A stretch of 14,654 nucleotides of DNA, taken from assembly GCA_023424995.1 (NCBI GenBank), contig JAFADH010000337.1, forward strand, positions 1 through 14,654, read 5' to 3'. This stretch comes from Bacillota bacterium (GTDB lineage: Bacteria; Bacillota; Clostridia; Lachnospirales; Lachnospiraceae). Shown piece after piece: positions 5,638-13,368 of this stretch; within the stretch, counting starts at the first letter, position 1, and the number at the start of each line of letters is the position of its first letter. Made by a program: the position numbers and the translations under genes. Below the pieces are notes generated by a model. That model was not told the origin of the DNA. It did no database searches and worked only from the letters and a program-made list of their open reading frames with translations.

Positions 5638-5715
5638 AATCAAAGGGAACATGGGCCCAAGGGCATTATGTTATAGATCAAGTCGAGATGACAAATTATA
5701 AGGAGGCTATTTTTT

Positions 5716-6996
5716 ATGAGAAAAATGTTAAGTTTGCTATTCGTTCTCTTAATGACGGCAGGACTGATTGCAGGCTGTGGATCTTCCGATAAGGAGGAAG
5801 ATCAGACGGCAGCGCCCACCCAGGCGCCGGAGGCGACACAGGCTCCCGGGGATGACGCAGAGGCGACCCAGGCTCCCGAACCGGCAGCGGAGGCACCGGC
5901 GGTCAAGGTAGGCATCATCTACATCGGTGATGAGAACGAAGGTTATACCGAGGCCCATATGCTTGGTATCAAACAGATGATCGCGGCTCTTGGTTTATCC
6001 GCGGATCAGGTTATTGAGAAGACCCATATCGGCGAGGATGAGGCTGCTTATGATGCGGCAGCGGATCTTGCGGAACAGGGCTGCAGCATTATCTTTGCCA
6101 ACAGCTTCGGCCATGAGTCCTATATGATGCAGGCAGCCGCAGAATATCCGGATGTTGAGTTCTGCCATGCGACCGGCTTCCAGGCAGCCAGTTTGGGCTT
6201 GCCGAATTTCCATAACTACTTCACCGCAGTATATGAATCCCGCTATGTGTCCGGTGTGGTGGCAGGGCTTAAACTGAATGAGATGATTGCCGACGGCATT
6301 ATTACCGCCGATCAGGCAAAGATGGGCTATGTGGGCGCATATCCGTATGCGGAAGTAGTATCCGGCTATACCTCCTTCTATCTCGGCGCCAAGAGCGTAT
6401 GCCCTACCGTAACCATGGAAGTACAGTATACCAACAGCTGGGCCGATATGGCAGGTGAGAATGAAGTGGCATCCTCCCTGATCGCCAACGGCGCCGTATT
6501 GATCAGCCAGCATGCGGATACCACCGGTGCTCCTACTGCCTGCGAGACGGCGAAGGTTCCCGTGGTGGGCTACAATGTGGATATGACCTCCGTTGCTCCC
6601 AATACGGCATTGACATCGGCTACCATCAACTGGGGTCCCTATTATACCTATGCGGTGAAGAGCGTGATCGACGGCACACCCATCGCTACCGACTGGTGCC
6701 AGGGCTATGCTGACGGTGCGGTTGCCATATCTCCTCTGAACGAGAGTGTTGTGGCAGAAGGAACAGCGGCAGAGGTCGCTGAGATAGAAACTGCTCTCAA
6801 GAGCGGTTCCCTGCAGGTATTTGATACCTCCACCTTCACCGTAGGCGGCAAATCCATCGAGGATCTGATAGCAGCCGGCGGTGACTACGCAAAGTATTCC
6901 GCTTATGTCAGTGACGGATACTTCCATGAGTCGGAGGTTATCTCCGCTCCCGCCTTTGACTTAAGAATTGACGGCATTACGGAGAAGACGGAATAA
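5716..6996 (+). CDS. BMP-family (PnrA-like) lipoprotein, purine/nucleoside-binding ABC component
   Basis: This 426-aa extracellular substrate-binding lipoprotein follows AGGAGG at 5701-5706, nine bases before the ATG. It has a short signal peptide with lipobox LIAGC (lipidated C21). An acidic, Pro-rich linker carries three TQAP repeats (residues 35-54). The periplasmic-binding fold starts at VKVGIIYIGD (63-72). Family segments include IIFANSFGH (125-133), FHNYFTAVYESRYVSGVVAG (165-184), YTNSWADM and GAVLISQHADTTG. Relatives (Treponema PnrA/TmpC, Bacillus YufN/BmpA) bind purine nucleosides. With guanine deaminase next door, guanosine, guanine or a related purine is the likely ligand here, by inference. 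It is the first gene of the transporter operon, downstream of the triple attenuator. Confidence 0.9.
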   Translation: MRKMLSLLFVLLMTAGLIAGCGSSDKEEDQTAAPTQAPEATQAPGDDAEATQAPEPAAEAPAVKVGIIYIGDENEGYTEAHMLGIKQMIAALGLSADQVIEKTHIGEDEAAYDAAADLAEQGCSIIFANSFGHESYMMQAAAEYPDVEFCHATGFQAASLGLPNFHNYFTAVYESRYVSGVVAGLKLNEMIADGIITADQAKMGYVGAYPYAEVVSGYTSFYLGAKSVCPTVTMEVQYTNSWADMAGENEVASSLIANGAVLISQHADTTGAPTACETAKVPVVGYNVDMTSVAPNTALTSATINWGPYYTYAVKSVIDGTPIATDWCQGYADGAVAISPLNESVVAEGTAAEVAEIETALKSGSLQVFDTSTFTVGGKSIEDLIAAGGDYAKYSAYVSDGYFHESEVISAPAFDLRIDGITEKTE

Positions 6997-7030
6997 TTCC
7001 GGCGGAAGAAAACAATAAGTAAATATCCTA

Positions 7031-7086
7031 TGCGGAACTGCGCTGATCAACTTGCAAAGATGCTCTTATGCAGTTCCGCAATTTTT
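7031..7086 (+). terminator. stem-loop between lipoprotein and ATPase genes
   Basis: A perfect 11-bp inverted repeat, TGCGGAACTGC (7031-7041) and GCAGTTCCGCA (7070-7080), with a 28-nt loop is followed by ATTTTT. It lies 35 bases after the lipoprotein stop. It probably acts as a partial terminator or mRNA-stabilising 3' structure, giving more binding protein than membrane components, a common pattern in ABC operons. Confidence 0.7.
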
Positions 7087-7171
7087 ATCTCAAAGGAAAA
7101 TGCATCCTATGAAATAAAAGCTCCCTTGTATAAAGATATATATGCAGGCTACTCATGGAATGGAGGTATCT

Positions 7172-8710
7172 ATGGATCAGGGAAATGCAATCGAGCTGAA
7201 ATCAGTTACCAAACGCTTCGGCGAGGTGGTGGCCAATGATAACGTGAGCTTGACCCTCAGGAAGGGAGAGATTCTGGCCATCCTGGGAGAGAACGGCAGC
7301 GGAAAGACCACTCTGATGAACATGCTTTCCGGAATCTATTATCCGGATGAAGGAGAGATCTATATAGACGGCAGGCCGGTGACCATCCGTTCCCCGAAGG
7401 ATTCCTTTGCACTTGGAATCGGAATGATACATCAGCATTTTAAGCTGATCAATATATTAACAGCAGCGGAGAATATTATCCTCGGCCTGCCCGGCAGGGA
7501 GCGGCTGAAAATGAGCCGGGTGAACGCCGAGATTAACGATCTGGCGAAGAAGTTCGGGTTTGATCTGAACCCGACCCGGAAAATATATGACATGTCGGTA
7601 TCACAGAAGCAGACCGTGGAGATTGTTAAGGTCCTGTACCGCGGTGCGGATATGCTGATCCTGGATGAACCTACGGCGGTGCTTACTCCACAGGAGACGA
7701 AAAAGCTCTTTGATATCCTGAGGAATATGCGTAATTCAGGAAAGTCCATTATTATTATCACCCATAAACTCAATGAAGTGCTGGAGCTCTCCGACCGGGT
7801 AGCGGTGCTTCGCAAGGGTAAGTTCATCGGTACGGTTCCCACCCCGGAGGCTACCGTATCCTCCCTGACGGAGATGATGGTGGGCGGGAAGATCAGCCTG
7901 GACATCGAACGCACCGACCCTGTGGAGCCTCAGCTCAGAATAGAAATGAGGGGAATCACCTGCCGGAACAAGGAGGGTCTGTCCGTATTAAGGGAGGCCT
8001 CCTTCACTGCCCATAGCGGAGAGATTCTCGGTGTGGCGGGTATCTCCGGAAGCGGACAGAAGGAGCTGTTAGAATCCATCGCAGGCCTTCAGCCCATTGA
8101 AAGCGGAGAGATTTTATACCATGCTCCCGAGGGTGAGGTCCTGAAGCTCTCACAGATGAAAGCATCGGATATCCGCAGCCTGAATATCAATCTGGCCTTC
8201 GTTCCCGAGGACCGGCTGGGTATGGGCCTGGTGGGCTCCATGGATTTGACCGATAATATGATGCTGCGCAGCTATAACGAGGGAAAGCATATCTTTGCGG
8301 ACCGGAAGAAGCCCAGGGACCTGGCTGTCCGTATTGTGGATAAGCTGGATGTGGCGACTCCCGGTGTGGAGACTCCGGTGCGCCGCCTGTCCGGAGGGAA
8401 TGTTCAGAAGGTGCTTGTAGGCCGTGAAATTGCTTCCGACCCCGCCGTATTAATGGTGGCGTACCCTGTAAGAGGCCTGGATATCAACTCTTCCTATACC
8501 ATATATAATTTATTAAGCGAACAGAAGCGAAAGGGCGTGGCGGTCATCTGTGTGGGTGAGGATCTGGATGTCCTGCTGGAGCTGTGCGACCGCATTCTCG
8601 TACTGAGCAGCGGAAGGGTGGCCGGTATCGTGGATGCCCGCAAAACAACCAAGGAGGAGCTGGGGCTCATGATGGCCGGTTCCGGAAGGGGGAAGCATAA
8701 GCATGAGTAA
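7172..8710 (+). CDS. nucleoside/purine ABC transporter, double-domain ATP-binding protein
   Basis: This 512-aa protein has two fused ABC domains, the sugar/nucleoside importer type (NupO/YufO, RbsA-like). The start is ATG 7172 after GGAGGT (7162-7167); the in-frame ATG at 7142 lacks a site. Domain 1 has Walker A GENGSGKTT (39-47), Q-loop Q88, a degenerate signature VSQKQ (143-147), Walker B MLILDE (161-166) and switch H198. Domain 2 has the degenerate Walker A GISGSGQKE (290-298), signature LSGGNVQK (406-413) and VLMVAYPVRGLD (426-437), with Ala-Tyr where Asp-Glu would be. Such asymmetry is normal for this family, where only one ATP site is fully catalytic. Its stop overlaps the next gene by 8 bases. 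Confidence 0.93.
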   Translation: MDQGNAIELKSVTKRFGEVVANDNVSLTLRKGEILAILGENGSGKTTLMNMLSGIYYPDEGEIYIDGRPVTIRSPKDSFALGIGMIHQHFKLINILTAAENIILGLPGRERLKMSRVNAEINDLAKKFGFDLNPTRKIYDMSVSQKQTVEIVKVLYRGADMLILDEPTAVLTPQETKKLFDILRNMRNSGKSIIIITHKLNEVLELSDRVAVLRKGKFIGTVPTPEATVSSLTEMMVGGKISLDIERTDPVEPQLRIEMRGITCRNKEGLSVLREASFTAHSGEILGVAGISGSGQKELLESIAGLQPIESGEILYHAPEGEVLKLSQMKASDIRSLNINLAFVPEDRLGMGLVGSMDLTDNMMLRSYNEGKHIFADRKKPRDLAVRIVDKLDVATPGVETPVRRLSGGNVQKVLVGREIASDPAVLMVAYPVRGLDINSSYTIYNLLSEQKRKGVAVICVGEDLDVLLELCDRILVLSSGRVAGIVDARKTTKEELGLMMAGSGRGKHKHE

Positions 8711-9815
8711 GGAAATAACAGCAGCACATAAGGAGCCCTTCGTCCGCATTCTGAAACGGGATACCATCAGCAGGAGGAAAGCCTGGCTGATCCGGCTGAT
8801 TGCGGTCATACTCTCCCTGATCGTCTGTGCGCTGGTGATCGTGGCCATAACCAGACAGAATCCCGTGAAGGTGTATCTCGGGCTGATCGATGGTGCCGTC
8901 GGCTCCAGGCGGCGTATCTGGGTAACGGTCCGGGATACGCTGACCCTGCTTATCATCTCGGTAGGGTTGACTCCGGCCTTTAAGATGCGCTTCTGGAATA
9001 TCGGCGCCGAAGGCCAGGTACTCATGGGCGGCGTGGCCACGGCAGCCGTCATGCTGTATCTTGGCGATGTTATGCCCAATTGGGTGCTGCTTATAGTGAT
9101 CTTCGCTGCAAGCAGTCTGGCAGGGATTATCTGGGGACTCCTTCCGGCGGTATTCAAGGCATATTATAATACCAATGAGACCTTATTTACACTGATGCTG
9201 AATTATGTTGCCATGCAGATAACCACCTTCTGCATCGCTTACTGGGAGAATCCTGCCGGTTCCAACACCGTGGGAATTATCAATGCGGCTACCCGCAAGG
9301 GCTGGTTCCCGGAGATCTTCGGTTCTGCCTACGGCTTGAATATTATTATTGTCCTGCTCATCACCGTCATCATGTATATCTATATGAAATACAGCAAGCA
9401 GGGCTACGAGCTGGCGGTGGTGGGAGAGAGCCAGTATACGGCACGGTATGCGGGGATTCACGTCAATAAGGTGATCCTCCGCACCATGATGATCTCCGGA
9501 GGCATCTGCGGTCTGGCAGGGACCATTATCGTAAGCGGGGCAAGCCATACCATATCCACCAGTACTGCGGACGGCAGGGGCTTCACAGCCATCATCGTGG
9601 CCTGGATGTCCAAGTTCAATCCCATAGCCATGATTGCGGTATCCGTATTCCTGGTATTCATGCAGCAGGGCTCCATACAGATTGCCACCCAGTTCGGACT
9701 GAATAAAAATGCCTCGGATATTATTACGGGAATTCTTCTGTTCTTCCTGATCGGATGTGAATTCTTCATTAATTACCGGCTGGAGTTTTATAAACAGAAC
9801 AGGGAGGCAGTGTGA
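8703..9815 (+). CDS. nucleoside/purine ABC transporter permease 1 (NupP-like)
   Basis: This 370-aa polytopic membrane protein belongs to the BPD_transp_2 family (YufP/NupP-like). After a ~26-residue basic cytoplasmic N-terminus the first membrane segment is about residues 27-49. The family hallmark RFWNIGAEGQVLMGG (96-110) and NETLFTLMLNYVA (158-170) are clear, followed by several more hydrophobic segments. The start overlaps the ATPase stop by 8 bases, with a purine-rich site GGAAGGGGGAAG just upstream. It forms the membrane channel together with the second permease at 9875. The C-terminal tail is short and charged (YKQNREAV). The length is normal. Confidence 0.92.
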   Translation: MSKEITAAHKEPFVRILKRDTISRRKAWLIRLIAVILSLIVCALVIVAITRQNPVKVYLGLIDGAVGSRRRIWVTVRDTLTLLIISVGLTPAFKMRFWNIGAEGQVLMGGVATAAVMLYLGDVMPNWVLLIVIFAASSLAGIIWGLLPAVFKAYYNTNETLFTLMLNYVAMQITTFCIAYWENPAGSNTVGIINAATRKGWFPEIFGSAYGLNIIIVLLITVIMYIYMKYSKQGYELAVVGESQYTARYAGIHVNKVILRTMMISGGICGLAGTIIVSGASHTISTSTADGRGFTAIIVAWMSKFNPIAMIAVSVFLVFMQQGSIQIATQFGLNKNASDIITGILLFFLIGCEFFINYRLEFYKQNREAV

Positions 9816-9874
9816 ATTATAATATAGGAACAGGTTTTTGAGCTGCCCCAAACGTTATTATGGAGGGAATTTAG

Positions 9875-10855
9875 ATGGAAATGCTATTAACTTTTATTAC
9901 TAAGGCCATCGGACAGGGAGTCAGCATCCTGTTCGGCGCCTCCGGCGAGATTATAACAGAGAAATCAGGCAATCTGAACCTGGGTATTCCGGGTATTATG
10001 TATATGGGCGGCATCTCGGGGCTTATGGGTGCATTCTTCTATGAAAAATATGCGGGGACCCCCAATGGTGTTGCCGGGTTTTTCGTATCCTTGCTGGCAG
10101 CGCTTGGAATGTCTGCTTTTGGCGGACTGATCTACAGTTTCCTGACCATTACGCTCCGTGTCAACCAGAATGTGGTAGGCCTGGCCTTAACCACCTTTGG
10201 CGTGGGCTTCGGTAATTTCTTCGGCGGTTCCATCTCCAAGCTGGCAGGGGGCGTGGGACAGATCTCCGTAGCAGCCACGGCGGCGGTGTACCGGACGTCC
10301 ATACCCGGATTATCCGATATTCCGGTGGTGGGAAGATTACTCTTCTCCTATGGGATTTTAACCTATCTGTCCGTGGTGCTGGCCCTGTGCCTGACCTATT
10401 TCCTTAAGAAGACCAGAAGGGGACTGAACTTAAGGGCGGTGGGGGAGAACCCGGCGACTGCCGATGCGGCAGGGATCAACGTATCCAGATATAAATATGT
10501 GGCGACCGTATCCGGCGCTGCCATTGCCGGATTGGGCGGATTGTATTTCGTCATGGAATATCTGGGCGGGACCTGGACTAATAACGGCTTCGGAGACAGG
10601 GGCTGGCTTGCCATCGCGCTGGTAATTCTGGCATTATGGAAGCCGGTGAGCGCTATCTGGGGGTCCTTTCTCTTTGGCGGCTTATATATTCTCTATATTT
10701 ATCTGCCGGGCCTGACCAGGGCGACTCAGGAGCTGGTGAAGATGCTGCCCTATGTGGTTACTATTATCGTACTGGTACTTTCCAGCAAACGGAACAAGCA
10801 GGAAAGCCAGCCTCCGGCAAGCCTTGGAGAGGCTTATTTCCGGGAAGAGCGGTAG
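9875..10855 (+). CDS. nucleoside/purine ABC transporter permease 2 (NupQ-like)
   Basis: This 326-aa BPD_transp_2 permease is the usual shorter partner of the NupP-type subunit. The ribosome binding site GGAGGG (9862-9867) lies seven bases before the ATG. The near-N-terminal motif EIITEKSGNLNLGIPGIM (25-42) corresponds to the conserved (N)xGxEG segment of this family. RGLNLRAVGENPATADAAGI is the conserved coupling-type loop facing the ATPase. About eight hydrophobic segments are visible. It lies 59 bases after permease 1 with no promoter or terminator between them. Its stop codon at 10853 touches the left arm of the palindromic element at 10855. The family is certain; transported substrate is inferred from context. 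Confidence 0.92.
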   Translation: MEMLLTFITKAIGQGVSILFGASGEIITEKSGNLNLGIPGIMYMGGISGLMGAFFYEKYAGTPNGVAGFFVSLLAALGMSAFGGLIYSFLTITLRVNQNVVGLALTTFGVGFGNFFGGSISKLAGGVGQISVAATAAVYRTSIPGLSDIPVVGRLLFSYGILTYLSVVLALCLTYFLKKTRRGLNLRAVGENPATADAAGINVSRYKYVATVSGAAIAGLGGLYFVMEYLGGTWTNNGFGDRGWLAIALVILALWKPVSAIWGSFLFGGLYILYIYLPGLTRATQELVKMLPYVVTIIVLVLSSKRNKQESQPPASLGEAYFREER

Positions 10856-10939
10856 AGCGTGTTTAAAAAATCATTGCACCGTTCTGAACGCTCCACTTTG
10901 CGGTATACAGCCCGGCACAAGGATTTTTCAAACACACTC
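10855..10939. repeat. 85-nt imperfect palindromic element (MITE/REP-like)
   Basis: Bases 10855-10872 and 10922-10939 are 18-nt inverted repeats with two mismatches, with core GTGTTTAAAAAATC against GATTTTTCAAACAC. The interior continues with weaker pairing (CATTGCACCG against CGGCACAAGG, 7 of 10). It begins on the last base of the permease stop codon and ends 20 bases before the TetR start. It has the look of a small palindromic insertion that could also act as a terminator or processing site. Confidence 0.6.
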
Positions 10940-10958
10940 CAGCAGAAATGAGGTTGTC

Positions 10959-11525
10959 ATGAAGAATGAAGACAGAATTCTGGAGGCGGCATTAAAGGTC
11001 GTAAAAGAGAATACCATCAGCGGCACAAGGATGCACCTGATCGCGGAGAAAGCGGAGATGCTGCAATCGAACCTTCATTATTACTATAAGACGAAGAATG
11101 ACCTGATGTATGCCCTGCAGCAGAAGGTTCTGGATAAATGCCTGGAGCTGAGGGGCAGTATCCGGTCCCATTCCGTAGAAACCCTGGAAAGCCAGCTGGA
11201 AGTGTTTATCGAGCAGAAGCGTTTATTCATAATGAAATACAGGGAATATGATTATGCAGAGGTGGACTTCTGGGTACAGGGACGGATCAATCCGGACATG
11301 AAGCGGGGCTTTGCGGAATCCTACGAGGGCTGGCGGAAGGAAATCGGTTCCCTGTTGGATAAATATGCTCCCAATATGGAAAAAAGGTTAAGGGAATACC
11401 TGCCCTATCAGATCGTATCACTTCTGGAAGGTGCCACAATACAGTATCTGACGGATGAAAAACGCTTTGATATCGACGAATATTTTGCCCTCTGCAGGAA
11501 GATGATCATGGATGCGTTAAAGTAA
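10959..11525 (+). CDS. TetR-family transcriptional regulator
   Basis: This 188-aa protein has an N-terminal TetR helix-turn-helix (about residues 5-52): DRILEAALKVVKEN, then GTRMHLIAEKAEM, then the recognition segment LQSNLHYYYKTKNDLMYAL, matching the usual ...YYHFxSKxxLL pattern. The rest is a helical ligand-binding domain with no recognisable specificity. The frame is open further upstream, but GAGGT (10950-10954) four bases before ATG 10959, and the domain start, fix this start. Placement straight after the permease gene suggests it senses a purine or related ligand and controls this operon. The TTGAT/ATCAA palindromes around the promoter at 5355-5382 are candidate targets. That link is inference. 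Confidence 0.88.
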   Translation: MKNEDRILEAALKVVKENTISGTRMHLIAEKAEMLQSNLHYYYKTKNDLMYALQQKVLDKCLELRGSIRSHSVETLESQLEVFIEQKRLFIMKYREYDYAEVDFWVQGRINPDMKRGFAESYEGWRKEIGSLLDKYAPNMEKRLREYLPYQIVSLLEGATIQYLTDEKRFDIDEYFALCRKMIMDALK

Positions 11526-11661
11526 TCTGCGGTCTATGGGATAAAATAACATATCTCCGGGATAACCGGCTCCATACGGCATAAAATGAATATAAAACCG
11601 GGTATATGCATTGCCTTCGGGATTACTGAATATACAGGTTATGAAAGGGCGTGGTGATGAT

Positions 11662-12681
11662 ATGAAGGTAATCAGGACAGTAGATGCGGTGGGACATGTA
11701 TTATGCCATGATATGACCAGAATCATACCGGGAGTCAGCAAGGATGCACCCTTTCGCAAGGGGCATACCGTGACAAAAGAGGATATCCCCCTTCTGTTGT
11801 CCATGGGCAAGGATACCTTGTATGTCTGGGAGAAGGAAGAGGGTATGCTGCATGAGGATGAAGCGGCGATACTCCTGTATGAATTGTGCAGGAATGATTC
11901 CATGCAGGGTACGGAGGTCAAAGAGGGCAAGATCCAGCTGATAGCTGCTGCGGACGGGTTATTAAAGGTCAATACCGAAGCCCTGAACCGGATCAACAGT
12001 CTGGGGGAGATCATCATCGCCTCCAGACACGGTAATTTCCCGGTAAGGAAGGGAGATAAGCTGGCAGCGGCAAGAGTGATCCCTCTGGTGATCCATGAGG
12101 ATAAATTAAAGGAAGCCGGACGGCTTGCCGGAGCGGAACCGCTGCTTAAGGTTCTGCCCTTCAGGAAGAAGAAAGCAGCCGTCATCATAACCGGGAACGA
12201 GGTATATTACGGACGCATACAGGATGCCTTCGGCCCGGTAATCCGCAGGAAGCTGGCAGAGTATGAGACAGAGGTCATATCCCAGCAGATTGTAAATGAC
12301 GACACACAGAGGATAACGGAGGCGATCCATAAAGCGATAGCCGAAGGAGCGGAGCTGATCGCCTGTACCGGAGGGATGAGCGTGGATCCGGATGACACCA
12401 CACCTACCGCCATAAAGAATTCGGGTGCCCGGCTGGTGTCCTACGGAGCGCCGGTATTGCCGGGGGCCATGTTCCTGCTGGCCTATTACAGAGAAAAAAT
12501 ACCGGTCCTGGGATTGCCGGGATGCGTCATGTACAGCAGGCGGACTATATTTGATCTTATATTGCCCCGGGTACTGGCAGGCGAGATATTAAAGGCAGAG
12601 GACCTGTGGGTCCTGGGGGAAGGCGGTTTATGCCTGGAATGTCCGGAATGCGTATTCCCCAATTGCAGTTTCGGAAAATAG
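11662..12681 (+). CDS. MoeA/MogA-like molybdopterin-binding protein
   Basis: This 339-aa protein has a MoCF/MoaB-like molybdopterin-binding domain at about residues 170-310: AAVIITGNEVYYGRI (172-186), ELIACTGGMSVDPDDTTPTA (231-250) and VLGLPGCVMYSRRTIFDLI (282-300). The N-terminal part (TVDAVGHVLCHDMTRIIPG) is typical of the clostridial molybdopterin-binding proteins found beside molybdenum hydroxylase genes, which are thought to act in cofactor maturation or metal insertion. The C-terminus carries four cysteines, CLECPECVFPNC (324-335), which could hold a metal or Fe-S cluster. ATG 11662 is chosen because MKxIxT-DAVG is the family N-terminus; upstream in-frame ATGs at 11611 and 11641 are possible but less convincing. 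It opens the Moco gene block. Confidence 0.85.
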   Translation: MKVIRTVDAVGHVLCHDMTRIIPGVSKDAPFRKGHTVTKEDIPLLLSMGKDTLYVWEKEEGMLHEDEAAILLYELCRNDSMQGTEVKEGKIQLIAAADGLLKVNTEALNRINSLGEIIIASRHGNFPVRKGDKLAAARVIPLVIHEDKLKEAGRLAGAEPLLKVLPFRKKKAAVIITGNEVYYGRIQDAFGPVIRRKLAEYETEVISQQIVNDDTQRITEAIHKAIAEGAELIACTGGMSVDPDDTTPTAIKNSGARLVSYGAPVLPGAMFLLAYYREKIPVLGLPGCVMYSRRTIFDLILPRVLAGEILKAEDLWVLGEGGLCLECPECVFPNCSFGK

Positions 12682-12748
12682 CCGGTATAGGCTGAACGGG
12701 GCAGCTGGCTTGTTCTTCGGGGCAGCAGAGAAAGGAATGGTTAATTCT

Positions 12749-13231
12749 ATGGAGTGGAATCATTTTGACGGGCAGGGAAATGCTGTCATGGTGGATGTCT
12801 CCGGTAAGCAGGAGACAGAGCGGACCGCTGTTGCGGCAGGTAAAATCCATATGCGGGAGGAAGTATTCCGGCATATTATGAAGGGAGATGTGAAGAAGGG
12901 AGATGTCCTGGGAGTCGCAAGAGTGGCGGGGATCATGGCTGCCAAGCGGACCGGTGACCTGATACCCCTTTGTCATCCGCTGATGATAACCAACTGCGGG
13001 ATAGATTTTGAATTACAGGAGAAGGATTTTTCCATCCTGGCGACTTGCACCGCAAAGATAGTCGCTAAGACCGGAGTGGAGATGGAAGCCCTGACCGGAG
13101 TCACCGCCGCGCTGCTGACCGTCTATGATATGTGCAAGGCGCTGGATAAGCAGATGGTGATCTCGGATATTCATCTGGTGAAAAAGACCGGCGGCAAGGG
13201 CGGGGAATACAAGAATCAACAGACTTTATAA
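12749..13231 (+). CDS. moaC: cyclic pyranopterin monophosphate synthase MoaC
   Basis: This 160-aa protein performs the second step of Moco synthesis, converting the MoaA product 3',8-cyclo-GTP to cyclic pyranopterin monophosphate. It aligns along its whole length with E. coli MoaC. MVDVSGKQETER (14-25), GIMAAKRTGDLIPLCHPL (61-78) and TGVEMEALTGV (108-118) followed by YDMCKALDK (126-134) are clear. Catalytic residues are present: K50, C75, H76, E111, E113, D127 and K130. ATG 12749 is chosen from the family N-terminus (MEWNHFDGQG), 12 bases after AAAGGA. The in-frame ATG 12737 directly abuts that site, so it is unlikely. Gene order MoeA-like, moaC, moaA, MOSC on one strand suggests a co-transcribed Moco set. 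Confidence 0.96.
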   Translation: MEWNHFDGQGNAVMVDVSGKQETERTAVAAGKIHMREEVFRHIMKGDVKKGDVLGVARVAGIMAAKRTGDLIPLCHPLMITNCGIDFELQEKDFSILATCTAKIVAKTGVEMEALTGVTAALLTVYDMCKALDKQMVISDIHLVKKTGGKGGEYKNQQTL

Positions 13232-13296
13232 TATCGTGCCGGCAGATAGAATGTCAGAGCACAGAGGATTTACATTATTGATGCAGGGCATGACCC

Positions 13297-13350
13297 GGCA
13301 TATAAGCTTGAGGACGCGTTATATAAGCCTGGGAATGCGTTATATAAACC
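13297..13350 (+). repeat. three short imperfect repeats with 21-nt period before moaA
   Basis: TATAAGC/TATAAAC recurs at 13301, 13322 and 13343, exactly 21 bases apart, within units resembling GCGTTATATAAGCCTGGGA. The last unit ends just before the moaA ribosome binding site. It looks like recent slippage duplication, and the repeated TATATAA could also affect promoter or mRNA structure. Confidence 0.55.
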
Positions 13351-13368
13351 GGAAGGAGGGCGATGAGG

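Noticed and set aside
5390..5715. Classical purine riboswitch upstream of the transporter
   Set aside because: ATATGG and AAG...CC fragments vaguely recall the purine aptamer, but the conserved J2/3, L3 and J3/1 sequences and the P1-P3 helices are not there.
5995..6927. 310-aa minus-strand open frame opposite the lipoprotein gene
   Set aside because: It is the antisense shadow of a well-supported gene. Its product is rich in Cys/His/Gly without family motifs, and it has no ribosome binding site.
8456..8493. Loss of the Asp-Glu pair in the second ABC domain as a sign of decay
   Set aside because: AYPVRGLD in place of DEP...LD, and the degenerate Walker A, are typical of nucleoside-type double ABC ATPases.
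10752..10958. N-terminal extension of the TetR gene back into the permease
   Set aside because: The extension overlaps the permease in another frame and the palindromic element, and the TetR fold begins at the ATG at 10959, which has its own ribosome binding site.
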